Below, piece by piece: positions 1 to 7,664 of a DNA stretch of 19,301 nucleotides. A program made the translations under genes and the position numbers. The number at the start of each line of letters is the position of its first letter. The stretch's first letter is position 1. The stretch is from Opitutia bacterium (GTDB taxonomy: Bacteria > Verrucomicrobiota > Verrucomicrobiia > Opitutales > JANYEO01), in the NCBI GenBank assembly GCA_025363025.1, contig JANYEO010000165.1, forward strand, positions 1-19,301, read 5' to 3'. The notes below the pieces were generated by a model, which made no database searches, was not told the DNA's origin, and saw nothing but the letters and a program-made list of their open reading frames with translations.

Positions 1-233
1 TGCTTGAAACAGTAGACCGAACTCACCTTTGGATGGCCGAAACCCCACAGGGATTCGATTATACTTTAATTTTAGCAGCATACCGCGCCCACCCCGAAAA
101 CGTCACGGATGATAGTGCTCTCGCAACACTTGCAGGCCACCCAACTGTTTTAGTGGAAAACCCAGATCCTAACCCCAAGCTCACAACCCCCGCAGACTTG
201 CCCTACATCACTTTTCTCTTAAGCAACCGTTAA
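1..233 (+). CDS. ispD: 2-C-methyl-D-erythritol 4-phosphate cytidylyltransferase, C-terminal part (5' end outside window)
   Basis: Partial gene; the reading frame is open from base 3 and ends at TAA 231-233, giving about 76 C-terminal residues. IspD transfers CMP to methylerythritol phosphate, the third step of the non-mevalonate isoprenoid pathway in the cytosol. The visible part begins with a VDRTHLWMAETPQGF stretch, matching the family's VDR...TPQ.F strand, followed by TDDSALATLAGHPTVLVENP and an N-P-K-L-T-T-P-x-D-L segment, the usual C-terminal NxKiTtpxDL motif of IspD. The stop lies 9 nt before ispF, the next enzyme but one in the same pathway and a very common neighbour. The catalytic N-terminal nucleotide-binding loop is outside the window, so activity cannot be judged. 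Confidence 0.9.
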   Translation, partial: LETVDRTHLWMAETPQGFDYTLILAAYRAHPENVTDDSALATLAGHPTVLVENPDPNPKLTTPADLPYITFLLSNR

Positions 234-242
234 GCAATACCC

Positions 243-728
243 ATGAATACACCTATGCGAATTGGCCATGGCTATGACATCCATCAAGTAATCGCCGGAA
301 GAAAACTCGTCCTAGGAGGCGTACACATCCCTTATGAGCGCGGATTAGAAGGGCATTCTGACGCCGATTGCCTGACCCATGCCCTTGCAGATGCTATTTT
401 AGGTGCCCTTGCGCTACCTGATATTGGTCACTATTTCCCGAATAATGACCCCCAGTGGCGTGGGGTAAATTCTCAAATCATCTTAGCCAAAGCAGTATCA
501 GAGGCCAAACGACTGGGGTATTGCATAGGCAATGTCGATATTTCTCTCATTGCAGAAGCCCCAAAAATCGGGCCTCATGTAGCCGCCATGAAAACTATGC
601 TGGCCACCACACTCGAAACACCAGAGAGCGCAATTGGCCTCAAAGCTACAACCAATGAAGGGCAAGACGCCATAGGACAAGGTCTTGCCATTGCAGCCCA
701 TGCAGTTGTGCTGCTAATCCGTATTTAA
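243..728 (+). CDS. ispF: 2-C-methyl-D-erythritol 2,4-cyclodiphosphate synthase
   Basis: Cytosolic enzyme of the MEP isoprenoid pathway that cyclises CDP-methylerythritol 2-phosphate with release of CMP; a homotrimer in known members. At 161 aa it has normal family length. The divalent-metal ligands are visible as D12 and H14 (GYDIH) and H46 (GHSDADCLTHA). The DIGHYFPNNDP segment (60-70) and KATTNEG (134-140, with E139 near the second metal) are intact. It starts 9 nt after ispD, so the two are probably one transcript. An in-frame ATG four codons later (255) is an alternative start; no clear Shine-Dalgarno separates them. A strong hairpin follows the stop. Confidence 0.97.
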   Translation: MNTPMRIGHGYDIHQVIAGRKLVLGGVHIPYERGLEGHSDADCLTHALADAILGALALPDIGHYFPNNDPQWRGVNSQIILAKAVSEAKRLGYCIGNVDISLIAEAPKIGPHVAAMKTMLATTLETPESAIGLKATTNEGQDAIGQGLAIAAHAVVLLIRI

Positions 729-734
729 TAAGCA

Positions 735-773
735 TTTAAAAGCCTCAGAATGTCATCCTCCGAGGCTTTTAAA
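735..773. terminator. Hairpin terminator between convergent ispF and ndk
   Basis: Perfect 12-bp inverted repeat: TTTAAAAGCCTC at 735-746 and GAGGCTTTTAAA at 762-773, with a 15-nt loop. The GC core is flanked by A-run and T-run, so it reads as an intrinsic terminator in both directions. It sits just after the ispF stop and before the 3' end of the oppositely oriented ndk. Confidence 0.85.
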
Positions 774-822
774 AGATACAGCCGTTACGTGAACTGCTCT
801 ATACTACAATTAGTTAAGCTTG

Positions 823-1254
823 CTAAATCTCTTTTAAGATTTCAAAAACTTCGCTTTTTTGGAAAAACCGGTTGATTTCTTCTGTAGCGCTTTCGACACT
901 ATCGGAAGCATGAGCGATATTCTCCATCTTCCCCCGGCCTAGATCTCCACGGATGCTTCCCTTGGGGGCTTGGGTCGAATCCGTAGGGCCGAGTAAATCC
1001 CGCACACGCTGAATCACATCAGGCCCTTGAAGCCCAACGACCAACACGGGGCGTTTTTGCATGAAACTTGTAATTTCAGGAAAATAGGGTTTATCCGCAT
1101 GATGAGCATAATGCACTCGAAGCATGGCTTCATCTAACTGCATCATTTTGCAGGCAATAACATCGAAGCCCGCAGCTTCAAAACGACGCAGGACTTCTCC
1201 GGAGCTGCGGCTTTCCATGCAGTCAGGCTTGAGGATAATAAGTGTTTTTTCCAT
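823..1254 (-). CDS. ndk: Nucleoside diphosphate kinase
   Basis: Transfers the gamma phosphate of ATP to nucleoside diphosphates through a phospho-histidine, keeping NTP and dNTP pools balanced. The product is 143 aa, normal for the family. Visible landmarks are the start MEKTLIILKPD, the Kpn-loop region RPVLVVGLQGPDVIQRVRDLLGPTD, SIRGDLGR, and the active-site segment NIAHASDSVESA with catalytic H115. The family usually has NxxHGSDS; here the residue after His is Ala. The open frame extends upstream to a TTG at 1320, but those 22 residues resemble nothing in the family, so the ATG at 1254 was chosen. It is divergent from the CPBP protease gene, and the 65 bp between them must hold both promoters unless they are read through. 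Confidence 0.96.
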   Translation of the reverse strand: MEKTLIILKPDCMESRSSGEVLRRFEAAGFDVIACKMMQLDEAMLRVHYAHHADKPYFPEITSFMQKRPVLVVGLQGPDVIQRVRDLLGPTDSTQAPKGSIRGDLGRGKMENIAHASDSVESATEEINRFFQKSEVFEILKEI

Positions 1255-1319
1255 AAAAGATTCTTTTTGGGTGTGGCTCTTTTTAACAATCTCCCACATT
1301 TTGACAAGCATCAAGATCA

Positions 1320-2174
1320 ATGAAGTTCACTCTGGTTTTATTTCAATCACTTTCATGGAGCCTTTTTGCACTCGGGGCCTATCGTCTTTTTGTGCAGGAA
1401 TTCCTCTCTTGCCGCTTTTTAAGCCTAAAGGCGCCTACATGGAGGACTTCTATACTCAATACGGGCCTACTCATTTGGGCACTTGCTCTAATAATCCTAG
1501 GCCTTCAAGAAATAAGTCGCCTTTGGTTAGTGCCCTGGGCCCTTAACTCAAATGCCCCCCTGGCGTGGCATAGTTTTGCACAATGCGCCCCCCTCCATTT
1601 TGCCATCCTTACCTTGGCAGGCATTAAAGCACTACTTCATCATAATTGGCCCCTGGGACAACAGGCCCGCCAGCATGCAACACCCCTGCTCTCAGGCTTT
1701 TGGAGCTATTGCATGGCGCTCCCTCTCATTTGGCTTACCTCTCATTTGTGGATTGGGCTATTAATGCTATCCGCACATCTGGGCTTTCCGAGCGAGGCTC
1801 CTCCGCAACCTCTGGTGGAGCTTATACAAGAAACAAAAGAACCCTGGGCCTTAGTCGCCCTAGCCTTTTTGGCAATCGTCATTGCCCCGCTTAGCGAAGA
1901 ATGTCTCTTCCGCGCCGGCTTATACCGCTTTCTTAAGCAACATATCCCTCAACGCTTAGCAACAGGGCTTACCGCTCTCCTTTTTGCCCTCGTCCACTGC
2001 AACACGCTCTCATTTTTACCCCTCTTCTTGCTCGGGATATTACTTTCGATAGCCTATGAATCAACGGGGTATATTCGAACTCCCTATTTATTCCATGCAC
2101 TTTTCAACGCACAAAGCTTTATGTGCATTTTAATAGACCCTGCGGCCCTTGAATCCTTTACGGCCTGGCTATGA
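1320..2174 (+). CDS. CPBP (Rce1-like) family intramembrane metalloprotease
   Basis: 284-aa polytopic membrane protein. The CPBP/Abi core is in the C-terminal half: EECLFR (E193, E194, R198) is motif 1, F222-A-L-V-H226 is motif 2, and H259-A-L-F-N263 is motif 3. These glutamates and histidines form the active site in Rce1-type proteases. Several hydrophobic segments precede the core (about 1-25, 45-70, 85-105, 128-155). Bacterial members process membrane or small secreted peptides, some in bacteriocin immunity; the substrate here is unknown. Its stop overlaps the thiL start (ATGA), so translation is coupled with thiL and tsaE. Nothing in the neighbourhood suggests a bacteriocin role. Confidence 0.88.
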   Translation: MKFTLVLFQSLSWSLFALGAYRLFVQEFLSCRFLSLKAPTWRTSILNTGLLIWALALIILGLQEISRLWLVPWALNSNAPLAWHSFAQCAPLHFAILTLAGIKALLHHNWPLGQQARQHATPLLSGFWSYCMALPLIWLTSHLWIGLLMLSAHLGFPSEAPPQPLVELIQETKEPWALVALAFLAIVIAPLSEECLFRAGLYRFLKQHIPQRLATGLTALLFALVHCNTLSFLPLFLLGILLSIAYESTGYIRTPYLFHALFNAQSFMCILIDPAALESFTAWL

Positions 2175-3169
2175 ATCCATTTACCAATGATCCTGCAGCC
2201 CGTGTAACTGCCATAGGAGAGGTGGGACTAATCGAATTGATTAAAGCATGGCTAGGCCCTACGACCCCCAAGGCCCCACAGGGTATCGGAGATGACTGTG
2301 CCGTTTTGCGCCCGTATCCTAACGGTGTTTTAGCCACGACAGATGGGGTTGTATTTGGTCATCATTTTGATGAAAACGCGACGCCCGAGGCCGCAGGAGA
2401 AAAATTACTCAAGCGAAATTTAAGCGATATCGCCGCAATGGGAGGCTCCCCCAGAGATGCCCTTATTACGTTACTCCTGGGGCCCGATGTCAGTTTAAAA
2501 TTTGTAGAAGGCTTCTACCGGGGGCTTCGAGCCTGCGCAGAGCAGAATAATATCTGCCTCGCAGGAGGCGACATTACCTCAACGGCTCCTCATTTTTTTG
2601 CAGCCTATGCAACCCTTCTTGGGGAAACTACCAATCCAATTACACGCGTGGGGGGCCAGGCAGGTGACAGCCTATGGGTTACGGGCACCCTCGGCGGTAG
2701 CTTGCTCGGACATCACTTAACCTTTGAACCACGCATCTCGGAAGGACTTTTTTTATCTGCTTATCCGGGGATTAAAAGCTTAATAGACTTAACCGATGGC
2801 ATGGCAAAAGACTGCCACGCCCTCTTCTCCCCTGGGATTGAAGCTGTCTTCGATATTTCTCAAATCCCTATATCCCCTGCTGCGTATACACAATCGCAAC
2901 ATACCAATAAAACGCCCCTAGAGCATGCCTTTTGCGATGGAGAGGATTATGAGCTGCTCTTTGTTCTAGATTCAAAAGCAGATGAAGTTAATTTAATTAC
3001 ACAATGGAAAAATGCCTTTAAAACACCCTTAAACCGCATCGGGTGGCTGTCTGCGATTTCAATACCTGAAAGCCCAGCAGAGTTGCGTAGACTGGACACA
3101 GGGGCCCCCCTGCCTGCCTGGCGCGGATACGAGCACTTAAAGAACGTCATTCATACTCTCCAAAAATGA
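2171..3169 (+). CDS. thiL: Thiamine-monophosphate kinase
   Basis: ATP-dependent phosphorylation of thiamine phosphate to thiamine diphosphate, the last step of cofactor biosynthesis. The product is 332 aa, typical for the family. AIR-synthase/PurM-like fold motifs appear in order: GIGDDCAV (38-45), TTDG (56-59), NLSDIAAMGGSPRDALI (83-99), LAGGDIT (130-136), DLTDGMAKD (206-214, usually DxSDGLxxD) and CDGEDYELLF (255-264). Aspartates in these motifs bind Mg-ATP and thiamine phosphate in known structures. It overlaps the CPBP gene by 4 nt upstream and tsaE by 4 nt downstream. No thiamine riboswitch was seen, as expected for a gene inside an operon. Confidence 0.96.
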   Translation: MNPFTNDPAARVTAIGEVGLIELIKAWLGPTTPKAPQGIGDDCAVLRPYPNGVLATTDGVVFGHHFDENATPEAAGEKLLKRNLSDIAAMGGSPRDALITLLLGPDVSLKFVEGFYRGLRACAEQNNICLAGGDITSTAPHFFAAYATLLGETTNPITRVGGQAGDSLWVTGTLGGSLLGHHLTFEPRISEGLFLSAYPGIKSLIDLTDGMAKDCHALFSPGIEAVFDISQIPISPAAYTQSQHTNKTPLEHAFCDGEDYELLFVLDSKADEVNLITQWKNAFKTPLNRIGWLSAISIPESPAELRRLDTGAPLPAWRGYEHLKNVIHTLQK

Positions 3170-3612
3170 CCAGACTACCCATTATCGAGCAATTGAAACA
3201 AGGGATTGTTTCTCATTGTGTAACGGAAACACAGGCAGTGGCTAAGGCTTTTGCACATGAACTCCCCCCGGACAGCGTGCTTGCGCTTCACGGAGATTTA
3301 GGCACCGGAAAAACCACTTTTGTTGTAGGGCTTGCCCAGGCATGGGGAATTACTCAACCCGTTACAAGCCCTACTTTTACGCTTTTAAATAGCTACACAG
3401 GGCCAGGTGGCACGCTCCTACACCTCGATGCCTATCGGCTCGAGCACCCAGAAGCGCTTGAAGCGCTTTGCCTGGAGGATTGCCTTGTTTCGCCTTTCTG
3501 CCTAACCATCGAGTGGCCAGAAAAAATAGCCGCAGCCATTCCCCCTCACGCACTGCACCTGTATTTTACTTGCACACAAGCAGGCGTACATACGATCCGG
3601 CTTGGTGACTAA
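3166..3612 (+). CDS. tsaE: tRNA threonylcarbamoyladenosine biosynthesis ATPase TsaE
   Basis: 148-aa P-loop protein of the TsaB-TsaD-TsaE complex, which makes the t6A modification at position 37 of ANN-decoding tRNAs. Visible are the Walker A GDLGTGKTT (43-51), the switch-like TSPTFTLLNSY (67-77), HLDAYRL (86-92) and EWPEK (116-120), all diagnostic of TsaE. The start is fixed by the ATGA overlap with thiL. It is the last gene of the plus-strand run and its final codons form one arm of a hairpin. Its partners tsaB and tsaD are not in the window. Confidence 0.96.
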   Translation: MTRLPIIEQLKQGIVSHCVTETQAVAKAFAHELPPDSVLALHGDLGTGKTTFVVGLAQAWGITQPVTSPTFTLLNSYTGPGGTLLHLDAYRLEHPEALEALCLEDCLVSPFCLTIEWPEKIAAAIPPHALHLYFTCTQAGVHTIRLGD

Positions 3613-3625
3613 CCGAAGCCGGATC
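3594..3625. terminator. Hairpin at the end of tsaE, between convergent genes
   Basis: Perfect 10-bp inverted repeat GATCCGGCTT (3594-3603) and AAGCCGGATC (3616-3625), with 12 nt between and three more possible pairs inside. It spans the tsaE stop and precedes the 3' end of the converging 567-aa gene. There is no T-run on either side, so it may be a non-classical terminator or an mRNA 3'-end stabiliser. Confidence 0.5.
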
Positions 3626-3637
3626 AACGAACAATAC

Positions 3638-5341
3638 TTAGATATCGTCTTCGAGCCCAGGTCGGTCTTCCTCTGCCTCGGGCGTAGAGGTTTCTAGCGC
3701 AAAAGTCGTATCGTCATCGTCATCAAGGGTAATTTCCTCTTTCGATTCAACTACTGCACTGGCTATAGATGATTCCAATAGCTGAATAGCAGCGTCAGCT
3801 ATGCCCGCTTCCGCAAAACCTTCTTGCCCTTCTGTAGCCATAGCGGCCCCTTTACTGCCTTCATCTAGGCTGGCCTCATTATGAGATTGAGCGGCAGCCG
3901 CACTTGCAGCCAAGGGAGAAAGGGAAAGGCGCCCGTCATTAAACTCCGCAACATAACCTTCGCGAATTAACCAATGAAGATCCTGCATTAAAGTCTTTAG
4001 TGCTTGATCAGCAGCGGCCTCAAGAACTACCCCTTGTTCAGGAACTGTAATCCCCAGATACTGCTCGGGCAGTTGATGCGCCAAAAGCCCCTCTTTGCCC
4101 TCGAGGAAACTGACTAAACCCTGGATAGACACAGAAAACTCTAAGCCAGGAATACGTAAACGACGCTTTATAGCCGAAACATAAGCAATGCCACTGCGTT
4201 TAAATAAGCTAAAGTGCAATCTACGCAGACGACCACGCAAATGGTTTACTGTCTCCATGGGAAAACGACGCTCCTTAACAAGAACCGCCTCGAGGGATTG
4301 TCGTATGGTAGACTGAGGAAGGGATTCAATTAATTTCCCTGAAAAACGCGCAGTTTTAACAGCCTTGACTAAACGTTCTTTAGCATGGGTGAGCGCATGG
4401 TGCTGGGCGCCTTCGAAGGTATCAAAAGACGGCGCATCGGCCGCTCCGCCCTTTACGGTATAGGTGGTTTGGCGGCTCATTTTTTGCAACCAAGTTTGAA
4501 TGGCCTCGGGCTCACTGGCTTTTTCTAAGCGCTGCTGAAATTGATCAAAGGAAATAGCAGCATGATGTGAGGCATGGTGCTCCTGCAATAATGTCTGCGC
4601 TTTATGATAATTGGGGGGAGTTATCAGTTCCCCGGTACACGGGCATCGATAAACAAAGCTAAAGGCCCCCTTGGGCGCTTCACCCTCTGTTTCTGTTTTA
4701 TCAAAGAAATCTTGAAAATGATGCTGAAAAACATGGGCCAAGGCCGCGTCTTCTTTCTCAAAAGGCAATCCATCCGGCACGGATAAAAAGAATGGAGCTG
4801 CTGCTGCATTTTCTTCTTTTTTTGGCGCATTGATAACAGCTACAAAACGCTCGGGCTTCTCAAGTATCAAGGCTGCGATATCAAACAAGGGATACGTTCG
4901 CCCAGAGGTCCGCAAAGCTTGAATAAGGGCATTGAAGGGTGTCTCCTCCGGATAAAAAGCAACATCTACTATAGGCTGAAAAGGCCGATATGCTTGATAA
5001 GGCGGCCGAACGGGCCGCCCCCCAGCTCCCTCAGATTGAGGGCGACGCGCTTCACCAGGCCCGGCAGGCCGCCTATCTTGAGGACCAGGGCCACGACGAG
5101 CAGCATCTGCCCCACGATTATCAGGGCCACGATTAAAATTACCTGCAGGTGGCCGACGATCAGGCCTATTGCCACCAGGGGCAGGGCGCCGCGGCGCATA
5201 CCCTTCTGTGCGTGGCTCGGGCCTTGTAGCCACGCTCCAAGCAGTAGAAAATGTAAAATCCTTGAAGGCATCTAAAGCTGAAGGCACTTCCTTCTCTTGG
5301 CTTTGCGCCTCCTTATTTATTGACTCAGACATGTCGCTCAT
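3638..5341 (-). CDS. Hypothetical protein with Arg/Gly/Pro-rich N-terminal region and acidic tail
   Basis: 567-aa protein that I cannot assign to a named family. Residues 1-39 are polar; 40-118 are a low-complexity stretch dense in Arg, Gly and Pro (RRP, DRRPP, ARRGPG types), like disordered RNA-binding tails. Residues about 122-470 look folded. They include a Cys-x-Cys at 233-235 (RCPCTGE), a His cluster downstream (H246, H255, H256, H259, H260), a basic stretch KRSGIAYVSAIKRRLRIPG (381-399), and a segment ending in WLIREGYVAEFNDGRLSL (457-474) that resembles a winged-helix end. The tail is Ala-rich then strongly acidic (five consecutive Asp at 540-544). The likely role is nucleic-acid binding, by inference only. 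The start may be 5341 or the ATG at 5332; an AGGGG element lies 1 nt before the first and about 10 nt before the second. Confidence 0.8.
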   Translation of the reverse strand: MSDMSESINKEAQSQEKEVPSALDAFKDFTFSTAWSVATRPEPRTEGYAPRRPAPGGNRPDRRPPAGNFNRGPDNRGADAARRGPGPQDRRPAGPGEARRPQSEGAGGRPVRPPYQAYRPFQPIVDVAFYPEETPFNALIQALRTSGRTYPLFDIAALILEKPERFVAVINAPKKEENAAAAPFFLSVPDGLPFEKEDAALAHVFQHHFQDFFDKTETEGEAPKGAFSFVYRCPCTGELITPPNYHKAQTLLQEHHASHHAAISFDQFQQRLEKASEPEAIQTWLQKMSRQTTYTVKGGAADAPSFDTFEGAQHHALTHAKERLVKAVKTARFSGKLIESLPQSTIRQSLEAVLVKERRFPMETVNHLRGRLRRLHFSLFKRSGIAYVSAIKRRLRIPGLEFSVSIQGLVSFLEGKEGLLAHQLPEQYLGITVPEQGVVLEAAADQALKTLMQDLHWLIREGYVAEFNDGRLSLSPLAASAAAAQSHNEASLDEGSKGAAMATEGQEGFAEAGIADAAIQLLESSIASAVVESKEEITLDDDDDTTFALETSTPEAEEDRPGLEDDI

Positions 5342-5373
5342 ACCCCTATAATGTTAAAATGAAAAATGAGATT

Positions 5374-5397
5374 AAAAAAAATATTAGCCCTTGGCTA
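5374..5397 (-). terminator. Possible weak terminator after the floA pair
   Basis: On the minus strand a short hairpin TAGCC-AAG-GGCTA (5397 to 5385) is followed by ATAT and a run of T (complement of 5374-5381). It lies downstream of the floA partner gene and upstream of the 567-aa gene. The stem is only 5 bp, so the call is tentative. Confidence 0.35.
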
Positions 5398-5477
5398 GCT
5401 CGGAAAGCATCAAGAATTGAATGGCATAGCCAATAAGCTCCTTTAATGAAACAAAAATACGCATATACCGCGTTAAT

Positions 5478-5999
5478 TTATAACAGCATCGAGCCATGCC
5501 CGCCATAAGGCTTTTTCCTGAGGGCTAAAGGAGGGGCTATAATTTCAGCCCAAATGATACCTGCCCTTAGATTATTATGCGCCAGCTGACCCCGACTTAA
5601 GTGAGCATTAACTATCGATAACCGTTTTTGCTGAGAAAATGCGTTGCCTTGCTTTACGCGCTCAAGGGCTTTTGCGCTTTGCTGAAGCTCCATTTGAGCC
5701 TTGGAAAATGCCTCAAAGTAATCGGGCTGCCCTATGTGGTCCGCTGTGGCCGTGGGTATTGCGGTAGCTGGATAATTGCACCCCTCCCCTCCGCTCAAAG
5801 ACTGAGGCTTCCCCCGTCCTGCTATTCCACGTCTGCTCGCTATTTTTTCAGCCAAATCACGGCGCAATTGTTTAACAGATTCGCTCGTTTCATCTGGCAG
5901 CTTCCCCTCGAACGGGTCTTGCTTGGCAAAGCGCTTAAAAAAGTAGCTAAGGCCAACAACTGCCAACAAGATAACCCATTCCCAGGAATCGCGCTCCAT
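5478..5999 (-). CDS. Small membrane-anchored hypothetical protein downstream of floA
   Basis: 173 aa. A single hydrophobic segment near the N-terminus (about residues 7-22, WVILLAVVGLSYFF) is followed at once by basic residues, so the protein is probably anchored with a cytoplasmic C-terminal body. A charged helix (about 37-60), a low-complexity linker and a Gln/Ala-rich probable coiled coil (about 96-125) follow. The end contains a hydrophobic Ala-Glu-Ile-Ile-Ala-Pro-Pro segment and a Gly/His-rich tail. The frame extends to a TTG at 6005, but the ATG at 5999 is preferred, leaving 11 nt to the floA stop. Tight spacing with floA suggests co-expression and perhaps partnership in membrane microdomains. 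No family recognised. Confidence 0.72.
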   Translation of the reverse strand: MERDSWEWVILLAVVGLSYFFKRFAKQDPFEGKLPDETSESVKQLRRDLAEKIASRRGIAGRGKPQSLSGGEGCNYPATAIPTATADHIGQPDYFEAFSKAQMELQQSAKALERVKQGNAFSQQKRLSIVNAHLSRGQLAHNNLRAGIIWAEIIAPPLALRKKPYGGHGSMLL

Positions 6000-6010
6000 A
6001 AACAACTGGC

Positions 6011-7048
6011 TTAACTATGGGGATGCTGTTCGTCGGTCGATTGGCTGCCCGATAAATTTTCGCGCATGCTGGTATCAGCCTGAAGATTTTGCAAACGGTA
6101 ATAATCCATAACCCCCATTTTGCCTGTACGCATAGCATCGGCCAAAGCTAATGGCACCTCCGACTGCGCCTCTACCACCTTAGCCTGCATTTCTTGAACA
6201 CGAGCCTTCATCTCTTGCTCCACCGCAACAGCGGCTGCACGCCTAATTTCTGCCTGGGCTTGCGCCATATTTTTATTGGCCATAGCTTGGGCTTCTTGCA
6301 ATTTCGCCCCGATATTTTCGCCCACATCGACATCTGCAATATCAATAGAAAGAATTTCGAAAGCTGTCCCAACATCAAGCCCTCTTTCTAAAACTACTTT
6401 TGAAATTTTATCTGGGTGCTCGAGCACACTTTTGTAGGAATCAGCCGTGCCGATTGTAGTCACAATCCCCTCGCCTACCCGCGCAATAATAGTTTCTTCT
6501 TGGGCGCCTCCGATAAAACGAGAGAGATTCGTCCTCACCGTTACACGTGCACGCACTTTTACCTGAATACCGTCTTTAGCCACCCCATCAACCGACATTC
6601 TGCCGCTCTCACGGCTAGGGCAATCAATAACTTTAGGATTAACCGAGGTTTGAACGGCTTCGATCACAGACTTATTGGTGCCCTTTGTCGCCAAATCGAT
6701 CGCGCAGGCACGAATCCAATCCAGCTCTAATCCAGCTTTATCTGCTGCAATAAGGGCTTGAATGGTATTCTGAAGATTCCCTTCTGCCAAATAATGCGCC
6801 TCGAGGTCGTCTATTTTTAAAATAAGTCCCGCTTTAGTCGCGGTAATATAGTTATCAACGACCATGGCATAAGGTACCCGCCGCAGCCGCATGGCCAACA
6901 GTGTTAAAAAGCCGACTTGAGCCCCCGCGAGCAATGCCCTCAACCAAACATTAAAAAACGAAATAACGACGAGCAGAAAAATTAACCCCAAGAGCCCAAG
7001 CCCCATAGAGATAACAGCTGTAATAACATTCCAATTTTCTTGTATCAT
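6011..7048 (-). CDS. floA: Flotillin-like protein FloA (UPF0365/YqfA family)
   Basis: 345 aa, near the usual 330. FloA is a bacterial flotillin that oligomerises in functional membrane microdomains and acts as a scaffold for membrane protein complexes. Two hydrophobic stretches (about 10-33 and 36-54) form the membrane anchor. An SPFH-type region follows, with the family landmarks VNPKVIDCPSRESGRMSVDGVAKDGIQ, KVRARVTVRTNLSRFIGGA and ERGLDVGTAFEILSIDIADVDVGENIGA. Next comes the Ala/Glu/Gln-rich coiled coil (KLQEAQAMANKNMAQAQAEIRR onward), then GKMGVMDYYRLQNLQADTSMRENL. The start ATG lacks a Shine-Dalgarno. It is followed at 11 nt by a small membrane protein. The NfeD-family gene often found beside floA is not present here. 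Confidence 0.96.
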   Translation of the reverse strand: MIQENWNVITAVISMGLGLLGLIFLLVVISFFNVWLRALLAGAQVGFLTLLAMRLRRVPYAMVVDNYITATKAGLILKIDDLEAHYLAEGNLQNTIQALIAADKAGLELDWIRACAIDLATKGTNKSVIEAVQTSVNPKVIDCPSRESGRMSVDGVAKDGIQVKVRARVTVRTNLSRFIGGAQEETIIARVGEGIVTTIGTADSYKSVLEHPDKISKVVLERGLDVGTAFEILSIDIADVDVGENIGAKLQEAQAMANKNMAQAQAEIRRAAAVAVEQEMKARVQEMQAKVVEAQSEVPLALADAMRTGKMGVMDYYRLQNLQADTSMRENLSGSQSTDEQHPHS

Positions 7049-7109
7049 AAAAGTAAAGTTAAGTTTTAAAAGAGATAATCAGGGCAAAGCGGTATGTTGC
7101 TACTTGCAC

Positions 7110-7664
7110 TTAATGCAGCCGCGCGAGTTCAACTTCACTCGCTTTTGCTACTACCCTCAGCACATGCATATCTGCATCTGATAGCAAGCCTTCCCATTGC
7201 AGAACACGAATTTTATATTGGTACAAAAAAGTTCTCAGCAAAGCCGCCTTATGAATGGCCGCAGCAGACATTTGAAAGACAGCCTCATAAAGCTCGACCA
7301 TAAGTGCATAAATAACCTCAAACGACTGTTTTTCGGCCTGTGCCTTGATCAACTTAAATTCAATCAAAGCCACGACTTTAATATCAAATACAAGGACTGT
7401 TTGCTCCTGTACTTGCGTATAAGCTGCTTCTAAAATAGGGACGGTCTTGCTTTCTAAATTCTCCCTTCCCTGACTTAATGCGCGGTCAAACGTCTTAATG
7501 GCCTCCATATACAACTCCGCAATCGGCGATCTATTTAAAGCATTATAAAAATAGGCAATATCTGCCTCTAATTGTAACATTTTCTCCGAGCGCGCATCAG
7601 TAAACTTCATATTATCAAGAAATAAGCTATTTTTAAGTACACGCAAAGGCAGCCTAAAAGACAT
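7110..7664 (-). CDS. Uncharacterised all-helical protein, third gene of transporter/ATP-grasp operon
   Basis: 184 aa with no signal peptide, no clear membrane segment and no recognised motif. The sequence is amphipathic and rich in Leu, Ala, Glu and Gln, so it is probably an all-helical bundle. A conserved-looking patch reads LQLEADIAYFYNALNRSP, followed by a long charged helix. Its ATG overlaps the stop of the ATP-grasp gene (TAATG on the minus strand), so it is translationally coupled and likely works with that enzyme. A second in-frame ATG at 7610 (MKFTDARSEKM) is a possible alternative start. The function is unknown; a partner or regulatory subunit of the ligase, or a substrate-binding protein, are both guesses. 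Confidence 0.75.
   Translation of the reverse strand: MSFRLPLRVLKNSLFLDNMKFTDARSEKMLQLEADIAYFYNALNRSPIAELYMEAIKTFDRALSQGRENLESKTVPILEAAYTQVQEQTVLVFDIKVVALIEFKLIKAQAEKQSFEVIYALMVELYEAVFQMSAAAIHKAALLRTFLYQYKIRVLQWEGLLSDADMHVLRVVAKASEVELARLH

Noticed and set aside
1255..1320. A 22-residue N-terminal extension of ndk starting at TTG 1320
   Set aside because: NDK proteins begin at the MEKTLIILKPD strand; the extension lies in the divergent promoter gap.
1320..2174. Bacteriocin self-immunity role for the CPBP protease
   Set aside because: No bacteriocin precursor, exporter or regulator lies nearby; the gene is coupled to thiL and tsaE.
4919..5275. Long open frames on both strands over the 5' part of the 567-aa gene, Arg/Pro-rich on the plus strand
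   Set aside because: They are by-products of the GC-rich repetitive codons of the R/G/P region in the minus-strand gene; no ribosome site and no family resemblance.
5347..5352. Perfect TATAAT on the plus strand just upstream of the 567-aa gene
   Set aside because: The nearest TTGACT lies about 21 nt upstream rather than 17, and no plus-strand gene follows, so it is probably chance in an AT-rich gap.
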